Source: an uncultured bacterium (GTDB taxonomy: Bacteria > Planctomycetota > UBA1135 > GCA-002686595). From it: a stretch of DNA of 64,000 bases. Where the stretch lies: NCBI GenBank assembly GCA_937896235.1, contig CALBMX010000034.1, forward strand, positions 124,001 to 188,000, given 5' to 3'. Below are positions 25,404-34,640 of this stretch, one piece after another (positions within the stretch are counted from its first letter, which is position 1; every line of letters starts with the position of its first letter). The translations under genes and the position numbers were made by a program. The notes below the pieces were generated by a model that saw nothing but the letters and a program-made list of their open reading frames with translations, ran no database searches and was not told the origin of the DNA.

Positions 25404-26927
25404 ATGCCTAAGTCTCCGTACTCCCTTGAGCAGTCCGCTGCATCCGTGATCACCATGCCACCCTCCACAGCCGCGGATCCCGCCCCCATGGAAGACCCGG
25501 AGCGGAGTGCTCAGGCTGATCGAGTTGACCTTGAAGTCACGTGGGAGCAAGTGCGGGCCGTCTTGCGTGAGTCCATCGACCAAACGCCTTACTTCACCTG
25601 GTTTCAGCAGGCTGTTTTGCGGTCATTAACGGACAGCACACTCACCATCGCCGTACAAAATGAGTTCACGCGCGACTGGCTGCTGGACAACTACATGGAC
25701 CAGATCGAGTATTCCGTTCACACGGTCTTGTCATCGAGACTTAAGGTTGAGGTTGTTGTCGATGCTGAGCTAGCTGCCCGCAAAGCGCCACGCAGAGATC
25801 GCAATCTGCATGCTGCTGGCAACGCGGCTCCCCCGGCAGAAAATCCTTCGAAGAACAGTGCAGCCCGCCAAAAGGCGGGACTTTTGCGCTCGAGCGATGT
25901 TGTCCTTAACCCCTCCTACACCTTCAGCAACTACGTAGTAGGCCCCTGCAACCGCTTTGCACATGCCGCTGCTGTAGGAGTCTCGGAATCACCTGGCGGC
26001 CCTTACAACCCCTATTTCATCCACGGAAGCGTTGGTTTAGGAAAGACTCACCTGCTGCAGTCCCTCTGTCGTCAGATTCTCGATGACGACCCCAGCACGA
26101 ACATCCTCTTCCTGTCTTGTGAGACCTTTATCAACCACTTCATCGATGCGATTGGAAAGGGTGATCAGACCAAATTTAGGCACAAGTACAGGGACGTAGA
26201 TGTCCTCGTTGTGGACGACATCCACCTGCTAGCCAATAAAGAGCGAACCCAGGAAGAGTTTTTCCACACGTTTAACGCCCTCTATAACGCTGGCAAGCAG
26301 ATTGTGCTGTCGTCGGATAGCCCTCCTAAGGATATTCCTAGCCTTGAAGAGCGCCTAGTTTCGCGCTTCAAGTGGGGCCTGGTTACCGAAATCGAGCCTC
26401 CTTGCTATGAAACGCGCATGGCTATCATCATGCGAAAGGCCAGCGAGAGGGGCATTGTCCTGCCCGAAGATGTCACCAAGATACTTGCGGAGCGCCTGGA
26501 CTCGAATATTCGAGAGCTTGAGGGCGCGGTCAACAAGTTACAGGGCTTCTCTAAACTAATGGGTGTTCCCATCAGTATGGACCTCGCTCGTCAGTGCCTA
26601 CAGGACGTCTTTTCAGTGCGCCGCGGTCCCACCTCCATGGACGATATCGCCCAGCTTGTCACCGAGCATTTTGATGTCCGCCTTAGTGAATTACAGTCAA
26701 AAAAGCGGCACAAATCCATCGCCTGGCCACGTCAGGTATCCATGTATTTGACCCGTAGAATCACCAAACGATCCCTGCAGGATATCGGTGGATTCTACGG
26801 CGGCAGGGATCACTCTACGGTCCTACACGCAATCAAGAAGGTCGAAGAGCAGCTTGCGCAAGACCCAGGCCTCCAAAACCTCATTGCCGATCTAGAAACC
26901 AGGCTGCGGCGCGCCGCACTTGTCTAA
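25404..26927 (+). CDS. dnaA: Chromosomal replication initiator DnaA
   Basis: 507 aa. The N-terminal domain (residues about 45-125) is followed by a variable linker and the AAA+ domain with Walker A in HGSVGLGKTHLLQ (residues 207-219), Walker B VDVLVVDDIHLLANKERTQEEFF and the arginine finger region. The C-terminal DNA-binding signature is intact (GGFYGGRDHSTVLHAIKKVEE). It opens duplex DNA at oriC. Starts at Met 1, 18 and 29 are all possible; the first is used here. A 269-bp gap upstream (25135-25403) contains no gene and presumably its promoter. It is followed directly by the probable origin region. Confidence 0.96.
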   Translation: MPKSPYSLEQSAASVITMPPSTAADPAPMEDPERSAQADRVDLEVTWEQVRAVLRESIDQTPYFTWFQQAVLRSLTDSTLTIAVQNEFTRDWLLDNYMDQIEYSVHTVLSSRLKVEVVVDAELAARKAPRRDRNLHAAGNAAPPAENPSKNSAARQKAGLLRSSDVVLNPSYTFSNYVVGPCNRFAHAAAVGVSESPGGPYNPYFIHGSVGLGKTHLLQSLCRQILDDDPSTNILFLSCETFINHFIDAIGKGDQTKFRHKYRDVDVLVVDDIHLLANKERTQEEFFHTFNALYNAGKQIVLSSDSPPKDIPSLEERLVSRFKWGLVTEIEPPCYETRMAIIMRKASERGIVLPEDVTKILAERLDSNIRELEGAVNKLQGFSKLMGVPISMDLARQCLQDVFSVRRGPTSMDDIAQLVTEHFDVRLSELQSKKRHKSIAWPRQVSMYLTRRITKRSLQDIGGFYGGRDHSTVLHAIKKVEEQLAQDPGLQNLIADLETRLRRAALV

Positions 26928-27490
26928 CAAGCGTGTCCATATTCACCTCACAGGCGAGCCCCACGGGCCCTCTAGAGGTCTGGCAGGGACACATGGCAGA
27001 ACATCCTGCAATAGATCTATCTAAGCCCTCAGACGGGGCTCAAAGGAGTGGATTGCACACCACTTCCATCCCTATAATGGCGGGAAGAAATCAGGCTCCC
27101 GGTCTACCCATTTTCTCATCGCGGAATTCCGTGGTGACCCATCTTGTGGATAACCCGTGGATAGCCTCTGGAAACAACGTTGGCGGTACGCTGATAACCA
27201 CAGTCCAGGCTGTGTGCTTCCTAGGGATGAATTCTTCACAACTCAACTTTGGAGAGGTTCTTTTCTGCAGCTCCCCGGAGCTCTGTGGAAACGCGTGTCT
27301 AACTTTGCACTCTTCCACTGCTTCTCCACAACACTCACAGGGCAACCCACACTCAAAAGAGTTGCCTAACATCAATCAAAACAACAACTTACGTCATACC
27401 TGTGGCTAGTTGTCCCCAGAAAAAGGGCCCCTCTGTTAAGACTACTAAATTCTTAAAAGAGGTTATCCCCAGACCAACCCCCAAGCATCC
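26928..27490. other. Probable origin of replication (oriC)
   Basis: A 563-bp non-coding gap between dnaA and dnaN, the usual origin position. It holds a perfect DnaA box on the minus strand (TGTGGATAA, 27145-27153) and a one- or two-mismatch box 11 bp further on (CGTGGATAG, 27156-27164). Near matches lie at 27284-27292, 27322-27330 (TTCTCCACA) and 27463-27471 (TTATCCCCA). An A+T-rich stretch near 27433-27465 just before dnaN could be the unwinding element. A 158-codon open frame runs through it, but I judge it accidental. Confidence 0.78.
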
Positions 27491-28591
27491 ATGAAGATTC
27501 TCTGCAACCGAGAGCAACTCCGTGAAGGCCTGTCTATCGTAAGCAGCGTCATCCCTAGCAAGAGCACTCGCCCGGCTATCGAAAACGTCTGCCTCGTGGC
27601 AACTGAGAACGCACTTGAACTTGTTGGTACCGATCTGGAGGTTGCAATTCGCTACCGCATCGACGATGTCAAGGTTGCCGAAACAGGAACCCTGCTGGTC
27701 TCCGCTCGCGTCGCCAATGACTTCGTTCGGGACTTGACCGAGGAGACGGTCACGATCGACTCCACGAGCGGAAACTGCGTAATCACGAGTGGTGGCGACC
27801 ATGCAGAGCTCGTGACGGTGGACTCCGATGAGTTTCCTGTCGTCGCGCGTTTTCAGGACGAGAACTCATTCCCGATTTTGGCCGGGACGTTTAGCAAACA
27901 AGTTTCACGCACCGTCTTCGCCGCAGCTCGCGAGCCAGGGCGCTATGCCATGCACGGCGTTCTGATCGAGGTAGAGGACTCCCAACTTCGCCTTGTTGCC
28001 ACGGACGGCCGTCGCCTGGCTGTGACCAACACACTTCTCGATTGTCCCGAAGGTACGAGTAAGCGCTCGATCGTCCCAACGAAGGGGCTCCAGCCCTTTA
28101 CGCGCATTCTCACGGACCCGATGGCCCGGGTGCGTATTGCTTTTGACGAGGCACAATTCGCCCTCAAAACGGATAACGCCGAAATCTTTGCACGCCTCAT
28201 CGATGGCGAGTTTCCGAAGTATTCGCAGGTCGTTCCGCCGGAAGGTGCGTGCAAGGTAGAACTCGACGCAAGCTTACTAATCAGCAAGCTGCGCCTTGTC
28301 TCGACAGTCACCTCCGCCGACGCGCGCGCGGTTCGCTTGGCCTTTGCCGAAGACCACCTCCAAATTGTCGCGAAGGCAGCTGGACGGGGAGAGGCAACTG
28401 CGCAAATGGTTGCGAACTACCAGGGCAAAGATGTCGACATCGTCTTCAACCCGGATTTTTTGATCGACGGTTTGAAGCAGTGCGAATCGGATACCGTGCA
28501 CTTCGAGTTCACCGACCGAACAAGCCCAGGCAAGTTTCAACTTGGCCAGGGATATATTTACGTTGTGATGCCAATCACGATCGATGCGTGA
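27491..28591 (+). CDS. dnaN: DNA polymerase III sliding clamp (beta subunit)
   Basis: 366 aa, the normal clamp length. It begins MKILCNREQLREGLSIV and carries the family blocks STRPAIENVCL, GTDLEVAIRYRI, SGGDHAEL, YAMHGVLIEVED and the C-terminal YVVMPI. The three-fold repeat domain layout fits. It encircles DNA and tethers polymerase III. It begins just after the DnaA-box region, and its 3' end overlaps dciA by 8 bp. Confidence 0.96.
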   Translation: MKILCNREQLREGLSIVSSVIPSKSTRPAIENVCLVATENALELVGTDLEVAIRYRIDDVKVAETGTLLVSARVANDFVRDLTEETVTIDSTSGNCVITSGGDHAELVTVDSDEFPVVARFQDENSFPILAGTFSKQVSRTVFAAAREPGRYAMHGVLIEVEDSQLRLVATDGRRLAVTNTLLDCPEGTSKRSIVPTKGLQPFTRILTDPMARVRIAFDEAQFALKTDNAEIFARLIDGEFPKYSQVVPPEGACKVELDASLLISKLRLVSTVTSADARAVRLAFAEDHLQIVAKAAGRGEATAQMVANYQGKDVDIVFNPDFLIDGLKQCESDTVHFEFTDRTSPGKFQLGQGYIYVVMPITIDA

Positions 28592-28901
28592 CAAGGATCC
28601 TAAACGCGGTCGGGTGATTTCGATGGGGGATGCCCTCGACCGATTTCTCAAAGAAAACGATCTGCGTCGAAGCGACCCCAACGCAACTATTTTTACGACT
28701 TGGAACCAAGCTATCGGACCAGCCCTTGCAAAACGTGCTGTTCCGGTTCGATTCGAACGAGGTGAACTAACGGTTCTCGTCGAGTCTGCCGCCCACTACC
28801 AGGAACTTACCAATTTCACAGGTTCCCAACTTAGACGTCAAACCAACGAGCTGCTCGGTGCACCCCGCATCGAGCGCATCTTGTTCAAGTTGAAGCGCTG
28901 A
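28584..28901 (+). CDS. dciA: DciA-like protein (DUF721), probable helicase loader
   Basis: 105 aa with the DUF721 pattern: TTWNQAIGPALAKRAVPVRFERGELTVLVESAAHYQELTNF, a KH-like fold core with a W and several conserved positions. In bacteria lacking DnaC/DnaI, DciA loads the replicative helicase DnaB, and the gene is often found near dnaN and gyrB, as here. It overlaps dnaN by 8 bp and lies 11 bp before gyrB. RecF, which usually sits in this cluster, is missing. The function is from family knowledge; the sequence alone shows the domain. Confidence 0.85.
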   Translation: MRDKDPKRGRVISMGDALDRFLKENDLRRSDPNATIFTTWNQAIGPALAKRAVPVRFERGELTVLVESAAHYQELTNFTGSQLRRQTNELLGAPRIERILFKLKR

Positions 28902-28912
28902 GCCCCCGCGAT

Positions 28913-31360
28913 ATGTCAGACGAAGAAAAGAAACCCCAATCCAGCTACGGCGCAAACTCCATCACGGTTCTCGAAGGTCTCGAGGCAGTCCGTGTACGAC
29001 CCGCCATGTACATCGGTGATACCGATGTGCGCGGCTTGCATCACCTGATCTGGGAAGTCGTGGATAACTCCATCGATGAGTGTCTCGCAGGACGGGCCAC
29101 ACGTTGCGACGTCACGATCAATACGGATGGTTCCGTTAGCGTTCTAGATGACGGCAACGGTATCCCTACAGCGATTCACGAAGAAGAGGGAATACCTGCC
29201 GTGGAGCTCGTGCTCACAAGATTGCACGCGGGTGGCAAGTTCGACAACAACGCCTACAAGGTTTCGGGCGGACTGCACGGCGTCGGAGTATCGTGTGTTA
29301 ACGCCCTTTCCGAGTGGCTTGAAGTTACCGTCTATCAAGGCGGCAAAGAGCACAACATGCGCTTTGAGAGAGGCGCAAAAGTCCGCGAGCTGCAAGTCGT
29401 AGGAGATGCTGATAAGACTGGAACCCTCCTAACTTACAAACCCGATCCCAAGATATTCACAACACTTGAGATCGACCTAGAGATAGTCACCAAGCGCCTT
29501 CGCGAGACGGCCTATCTGATGGGCTCACAGGGAGTCGCGCTATATCTCGAGGATCTGCGCATTGGTAAGTCGGAGCGCTTTGTCTATCCAACGGGTCTAC
29601 TGGCCTTTGTAGACCAGCTCTGCAAAAACAAGGAGCGTGTACTTCCCGAAACTGTTCACTGGGTTCGCGAGATCGACAGCGAAGAGAACCCGGGTGCAAG
29701 CTACCGCGTTGAGCTTTCGTTTCAGTACACCGACGCGTATTCCGAGCAGATCTTCACCTTCGTCAACAACATCAACACGCACGGTGGCGGCACCCACCTC
29801 GCTGGGTTGCGTTCCGGATTTACGCGCACGTTCAACAACTACATCAAGCGCGAGAAAATTGCCAAGGAAGGCGCGAAGCTTCCCTCGGGTGAAGATTTCC
29901 GCGAGGGGATCTGCGCGGTACTTTCGGTCTATGTTCCGGACCCACAGTTCGAAGGTCAGACGAAAGACAAACTGGGTAACCGCGAAGTTCAGGGGGTGAT
30001 TGAGTCGTTCATCGGCGACTGCTTCCAGACCTACCTTGAAGAGCACCCCGTGCCCGCGAAGTCTTTGGTCACTCGAGCCTTGCGCGCAATGGAAGCGCGA
30101 GACGCCGCTAGGAAGGCGCGTGACCTCGTCCGACGCAAAACGGTTCTCGCCAGCGGCAACATGCCCGGAAAGCTTGCTGACTGCCAAAGTAAGGACAAGG
30201 AGAAGTCCGAGATTTACCTAGTCGAAGGTGATTCCGCTGGTGGCTCCGCTAAAGAGGGCCGCGACCGCCGGTATCAAGCTATTTTGCCCCTCAAGGGTAA
30301 GATCTTGAATGTTGAAAAAGCGCGCCTAGACAAGATGCTTCAACACTCCGAGATTCTAATAATCATCTCGGCCTTAGGCTGTGGCATAGCAGAGGAGTTC
30401 GATCTTGAAAAACTCCGCTATGGCAAGACGATCATCATGACCGACGCCGACGTGGACGGCTCTCACATCCGGACTCTGTTGCTCACGTTCTTCTTCCGCC
30501 ACATGAAGCCGCTGATTCAAGCTGGCCGCCTGTTCATCGCGCAGCCGCCGCTCTACAAGGTAAAGAGGGGCAAAGCGGAGGAGTACTTATCCGACGAAGC
30601 AGAGCTCAGCCGCTACCTTGCAAACCTTGGCATTGGTGCGGTCGTGCTCAATGACGAAAACTCGAAGAAGAGCTGGACTGAAGTTGAGCTCAAAATGATT
30701 TTCGACGAGCTAGCAAAGCTGGATGGACTCTCGACACGTATGTTGCCTGCTTGGACCCAGGTGCAGCCCGATACTCTTCTGGCATCATGGGACGGTACAA
30801 CCATCCCTACCCACTGGGTGCGAACGGACAATGGCGACAATTTCTTCACCAGCGCGGAAGAGCATCGCAATTTCTTAGAGTTGCAAATGAGCCTCGTGGC
30901 GGAAGGTCAAGAGCTTGGGATCTACACGGGTCCCGACTGTGAGATCTCTCCTAAAAATGCCGACGTGAGCGTGTGCCCTGTTGGGCGCGCCAGCGACGTA
31001 GCGGAGATTCTTACGAACCTCGAGGGTTTCGGTCTTACGATCAAAGGTGGTGGCGATTGGCTTCTAGAAGGTGTCAAAGGCGCAGGCCAAATCAAGTCTC
31101 TGCTCGAGCTTGCTCGGACCCTAAAACGAAGCCTTCAAGACCAAATCGATATACAGCGCTACAAAGGTCTTGGTGAGATGAACCCAGATCAACTTTGGGA
31201 GTCAACCATGGATCCCAAGACAAGGCGGCTCTATCGCGTTGAGCTAGAAGATGAGTTCCGCGCTGACGAGATTTTCACCATCCTGATGAGCAGCGGGGTG
31301 GAGTCAAGGCGCGAGTACATCGAGCGCCACGCTTTAGAAGTCACCAACCTTGATGTTTAG
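28913..31360 (+). CDS. gyrB: DNA gyrase subunit B
   Basis: 815 aa. The GHKL ATPase domain starts at VLEGLEAVRVRPAMYIGDT and includes the ATP-binding DNSIDECLAG and KVSGGLHGVG. The transducer region (RRKTVLASGNMPGKLADC) and Toprim domain (EGDSAGGSAKEGRDRRYQAILPLKGKILNVEK, then TDADVDGSHIRTLLLTFFFRHM) follow. A C-terminal insertion of about 170 residues lies between the Toprim core and the YKGLGEMNPDQLWESTMDP tail, like the longer Gram-negative GyrB. It supplies negative supercoiling together with GyrA, which is not in the window. It follows dciA closely. Confidence 0.96.
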   Translation: MSDEEKKPQSSYGANSITVLEGLEAVRVRPAMYIGDTDVRGLHHLIWEVVDNSIDECLAGRATRCDVTINTDGSVSVLDDGNGIPTAIHEEEGIPAVELVLTRLHAGGKFDNNAYKVSGGLHGVGVSCVNALSEWLEVTVYQGGKEHNMRFERGAKVRELQVVGDADKTGTLLTYKPDPKIFTTLEIDLEIVTKRLRETAYLMGSQGVALYLEDLRIGKSERFVYPTGLLAFVDQLCKNKERVLPETVHWVREIDSEENPGASYRVELSFQYTDAYSEQIFTFVNNINTHGGGTHLAGLRSGFTRTFNNYIKREKIAKEGAKLPSGEDFREGICAVLSVYVPDPQFEGQTKDKLGNREVQGVIESFIGDCFQTYLEEHPVPAKSLVTRALRAMEARDAARKARDLVRRKTVLASGNMPGKLADCQSKDKEKSEIYLVEGDSAGGSAKEGRDRRYQAILPLKGKILNVEKARLDKMLQHSEILIIISALGCGIAEEFDLEKLRYGKTIIMTDADVDGSHIRTLLLTFFFRHMKPLIQAGRLFIAQPPLYKVKRGKAEEYLSDEAELSRYLANLGIGAVVLNDENSKKSWTEVELKMIFDELAKLDGLSTRMLPAWTQVQPDTLLASWDGTTIPTHWVRTDNGDNFFTSAEEHRNFLELQMSLVAEGQELGIYTGPDCEISPKNADVSVCPVGRASDVAEILTNLEGFGLTIKGGGDWLLEGVKGAGQIKSLLELARTLKRSLQDQIDIQRYKGLGEMNPDQLWESTMDPKTRRLYRVELEDEFRADEIFTILMSSGVESRREYIERHALEVTNLDV

Positions 31361-31383
31361 CCCGACCGTCGAACGCAACACCC

Positions 31384-31830
31384 GTGGCAAAGCCTAGAGC
31401 AAATTACAGTGAGTCTCGCTTGGCCCGAAACCTAGTCGAGCGTGGCTTGGTCTTGGGCGAAAGTTTGGAATCACTATTTCAATCCTGCTCAGAGTCCGGC
31501 GGACTGCTCGCCGAGGCGCTCGTCAAGGGAGGGTTTCTTTCAGACTGGGAGCTCTCGCAGGTTGCCAGCGAGGTTTTCAACCTGCCCTTCCTTCCGGTGG
31601 ACGTTCATAGTCCTGCGGACGAGGCGCTCGTGGGGGTGGACCCTGAATTTCTAAAGCGCTGGTGCCTTGTTCCCCTAACGCGTAACGACGACCTACTAAC
31701 CGTTGCGATCCCAGGTTCCATTTCACCTCAAGCGCACGACGAGCTTTGCGCGATGGTAAATGGACAGCTCGCAATCGTGATTGGAACTGTTCTCTCGAAT
31801 CGACTTTGGCTTGAGACCAAGTTCCCGTAG
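31384..31830 (+). CDS. Stand-alone MshEN (GspE N-terminal) domain protein
   Basis: 148 aa with a GTG start, 23 bp after gyrB. The whole protein is like the N-terminal domain of GspE/PilB ATPases: a short helical first part, then GGFLSDWELSQVASEVFNLPFLPVDVHSPADEAL and FLKRWCLVPLTRNDDLLTVAIPGSISPQAHDELCAMV. MshEN domains bind cyclic di-GMP in some type II/IV secretion ATPases. There is no ATPase domain here, so it may be a c-di-GMP sensor or a divergent adaptor. The second-messenger role is inference; the RLARNLVERGLVLGESLE segment does not obviously keep the full ligand motif. Confidence 0.7.
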   Translation: MAKPRANYSESRLARNLVERGLVLGESLESLFQSCSESGGLLAEALVKGGFLSDWELSQVASEVFNLPFLPVDVHSPADEALVGVDPEFLKRWCLVPLTRNDDLLTVAIPGSISPQAHDELCAMVNGQLAIVIGTVLSNRLWLETKFP

Positions 31831-31838
31831 AGCCAAAT

Positions 31839-32267
31839 TTAGTCCGTCGTGTCCGCAGCTGGCTTAGGCAATTCGGCTTCGGCTTTCGACGAGGGTGTCT
31901 CGCTAGCAGGTGTCTTAGCGGGTGTATTGACAAGCTCCGCGCCGATGTCGCCCTCTTCCTCTTTCTTAGCGGGAACGCCCTCCGGATGGGGTGCAATTCT
32001 GGGTGAGGGGGGCCGCCAGCTCGCAGGCTCTTTGGTTAGCTCCTTGGCAGCCTCCTTGAGGGGATTGTCGATCAGCCTGCGCGCGCGCCTGATCTCCTCG
32101 TCGAAGCCGCTCTCGCGCTTGAAGTCGGTGACACCACGTCTCAACTTTTGTAGCTGCACGGCGCCTTTGGCTGCGACCTCGGGGAGTCGCCGTCCAAAAA
32201 TTAGGACGGCGGCGATCAATACGACAATGACTTCGCCAGGGCTGAGATTTGAGAAGAAGGCCAGCAT
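31839..32267 (-). CDS. tatA: Twin-arginine translocase subunit TatA/TatB-like
   Basis: 142 aa from the ATG at 32267. A membrane helix at residues about 8-25 is followed by the FGRRLPEVAAKGAVQLQKLRRGVTDF amphipathic helix with the FG-x2-LPE motif of TatA/TatE. The C-terminal 80 residues are unstructured and charged. It forms the pore-like part of the Tat system that exports folded proteins. It sits 21 bp after lptD at the end of a minus-strand run. No tatC is in the window. A TatB role cannot be excluded. Confidence 0.85.
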   Translation of the reverse strand: MLAFFSNLSPGEVIVVLIAAVLIFGRRLPEVAAKGAVQLQKLRRGVTDFKRESGFDEEIRRARRLIDNPLKEAAKELTKEPASWRPPSPRIAPHPEGVPAKKEEEGDIGAELVNTPAKTPASETPSSKAEAELPKPAADTTD

Positions 32268-32288
32268 GGTGGGATGATTATGCCGCAA

Positions 32289-34640
32289 TCAGCGGGGTTC
32301 GACGAATCCGATTTTTGAGGGCCGGAAGAGGAGCTCGGGGCGCAACTTCAAGGTCAAGGTGCTCCCGCCTTCACCGGAGACCTCGCTGACGCCGAGCTCT
32401 ACCATTAGATCGTGACCGTAGCGGCGCACAATAAAGGCGTGACCAAGCTCGGCATCTTCCCGAAAGGAGAGAGTCTGCCGCGCTTCAAATTCCCACTTGG
32501 GCGTCCACCGATAGCGCACTTCGGCTGTCGCCGCCTCGTAGTGAATCGCCAACTGATCATCGAGAGCTCGATGGTGGGAGAGTTCAAAGCCCAAGTTTTC
32601 CATGGGGACGAAGCCAAAGCTGGAGCGAGTTAGCAGGGATCCCTCTCCTTCCAAGCTGTAACGCCCGTCATGGGAAAGGCTGATTGGGACCTGCCCAATC
32701 TTTGTCCGCAACCCGGCAAAGACATCCGCGCTCTCCCAACCTGAGCCCATGTCATCGTTGAAATAAAGTGTCGCGAGCTCCATGTCAAACTGCTCGTCCT
32801 CGGCCCAGCCGAAGAGGCGGCCTGAGAGCCCTAGCCTTAGAGCGTCCCGCCCCGTTGGCAAATCCGCAGCGTCAAAAACAACGGGAGTCCCACCGCTCTC
32901 CTCGTGAACCAGCGCCTGGCCAAAGTCCACAAACGGGGAGAGTTGGGCGATCGTTCCGTCGTCAGCAGCGTGCCAAAAAGTATTGGAGAGCCGCAACCCG
33001 GCAGCAATGTCGAGACGTGTGGGCGCGTCATCTTCCAGCGTGTCTTCATCCCACGCGGTGGCCCGGAGCTTCGCATAGGGAGTGAGTGTCCAGCTACCGC
33101 CCGCCTCGCCAAGCAAAATGGGCATCTCGAACAGGTGAGTAGAATCCAGGCGCGAGACGCGACGATCCCCAAAGCCATCAGCAAAAGGCGCAGGAAGGGC
33201 GAAGGGGCTTTGGTAGAGAAAGCTTCCCTCTCGCCGGCTCAAGATTTGTGCAGAGGAGTCGGAACTGTAAAGGACGTCGTGTCCTCCGACTGCCTGAGTT
33301 ATCGGGGTTCGATCCCAAAAAGCACGCATGCTTGGCAGCTCCTCGGTTTGGGTCCGCGCCGAGTCCACCTGTAGCTTTACACGTACAGACTGGAAGCTAT
33401 CCAGGTCGGCATGACGCCAGTTAAGATAGTTGTCACGCTCTTCGTAGTTCAGGAATTCGTCCTCCCAAAACTCAGCTTGTACGCCGGGGTCACTCTCTGT
33501 GCTAAACGCTAGATCGACCCAAGTTTTTGGATCGATAAAGTAGCGGCCGCGCGAGCGCAGCCAGGTGCGGAGGTCGCTGCGGTCAGCTTGGTCGACGCGG
33601 ATAAGACCACGGTCTCGGTCACCATCAGCGAGGCCTCCCAGGTAGGTCTCCAGGTAGTAGCGGCCCTTCGACTCCAACTCTAAGCCGAGGTCGATAAGAA
33701 TTCCGCGCGAACCCAACCAAGATAATCTCACGTGGCCATCTGAAGTGGTCGGAGCTCTCTTGGGCTCGTCACTAGAGGGTGGATCGCTTCCATCATTTAC
33801 GCCGATCAGATCCGAAAACCACTCACCAATACTACCGGCGTCGAAGTCCAAAGTCGTGTCGATAAACGTTCCAAAACGAGCGCTACTGCCGGCTTTGATC
33901 TGAGGAAAGACAGGTGTACCGTCCTCGTCCGCGTTCCACGAGATCGGCGGCAGAGGCAGGCGCGCTAGCCCGTAAGCACGAAGCGAGTTGCCTTTTAGGG
34001 AAACGTCGAAGCTGTACGCCTCTTCAGAGTTCGCGCGAACAAGCTCTAGTTGTTCCGTTTGTACGTAAAGGTGGCGATCTTCAAAGGTGCAGGTGCTAAT
34101 TACGGCATCGTTCGAATGCAACGTTCCGTTCGGTTCCCGGTGAAGCCACTCTGCTCGCGCTCGCCAAGTGACATCACGACCGCGTAACTTTCGGTTCATA
34201 AAAAGCTCAGCGTCGGCAATCCATCCGGACTCCGTCGTGAGGTTTAGATAGAAGGCATCCGCGCAGGCGACCCGCTCACCGTTAACTCGATATTCGATTG
34301 GGCCCTCAAAGTAGACCTCGCTTAGAAGTTTGAGGGCGAAGTCGCTGGTGAGGTTGTCCAGCAAATCCTGGGGCTCGAGCGCTTCTGGGATTTCGGCCCC
34401 GAGAGAACCCCGGGCGCGCTGTTTAGCCTGGTCGATCCAAAAGATGGCAAGGCTCGCACTTAGCTCTTCCTTGCCGCGAGTAAAGATCGGCCTGTCGACA
34501 ATCTGAAGCGTGTAGCCATCTTCAATGACGTAGCGCATTCCTGAGTGTCGAAACAGGTAGGGCGCATCTTCCGGGATTGAAAGATTTATGGGAAGGCCCG
34601 GAGCTTGGAATAGACAGAGTGCCAGCGAAAGAAGAGTCAT
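32289..34640 (-). CDS. LptD-like outer-membrane LPS assembly protein
   Basis: 783 aa with an N-terminal signal (MTLLSLALCLFQAPGLP). Residues to about 240 look like an OstA/LptA-type beta domain (RYVIEDGYTLQIVDRP, ADAFYLNLTTESGWIADAELFMN). The remainder has alternating hydrophobic and polar strands and the VKLQVDSARTQTEELPSMRAFWDRTP segment expected of an LptD barrel. It would insert LPS-type lipids in the outer membrane. The evidence is the overall layout and the neighbours, because planctomycete LptD proteins are divergent. It overlaps the giant LptC/A-like gene by 4 nt (ATGA). Confidence 0.68.
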   Translation of the reverse strand: MTLLSLALCLFQAPGLPINLSIPEDAPYLFRHSGMRYVIEDGYTLQIVDRPIFTRGKEELSASLAIFWIDQAKQRARGSLGAEIPEALEPQDLLDNLTSDFALKLLSEVYFEGPIEYRVNGERVACADAFYLNLTTESGWIADAELFMNRKLRGRDVTWRARAEWLHREPNGTLHSNDAVISTCTFEDRHLYVQTEQLELVRANSEEAYSFDVSLKGNSLRAYGLARLPLPPISWNADEDGTPVFPQIKAGSSARFGTFIDTTLDFDAGSIGEWFSDLIGVNDGSDPPSSDEPKRAPTTSDGHVRLSWLGSRGILIDLGLELESKGRYYLETYLGGLADGDRDRGLIRVDQADRSDLRTWLRSRGRYFIDPKTWVDLAFSTESDPGVQAEFWEDEFLNYEERDNYLNWRHADLDSFQSVRVKLQVDSARTQTEELPSMRAFWDRTPITQAVGGHDVLYSSDSSAQILSRREGSFLYQSPFALPAPFADGFGDRRVSRLDSTHLFEMPILLGEAGGSWTLTPYAKLRATAWDEDTLEDDAPTRLDIAAGLRLSNTFWHAADDGTIAQLSPFVDFGQALVHEESGGTPVVFDAADLPTGRDALRLGLSGRLFGWAEDEQFDMELATLYFNDDMGSGWESADVFAGLRTKIGQVPISLSHDGRYSLEGEGSLLTRSSFGFVPMENLGFELSHHRALDDQLAIHYEAATAEVRYRWTPKWEFEARQTLSFREDAELGHAFIVRRYGHDLMVELGVSEVSGEGGSTLTLKLRPELLFRPSKIGFVEPR

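Noticed and set aside
26933-27409. 158-codon ORF between dnaA and dnaN
   Set aside because: It runs through the DnaA boxes in the usual origin position, has no family match and no clear ribosome site.
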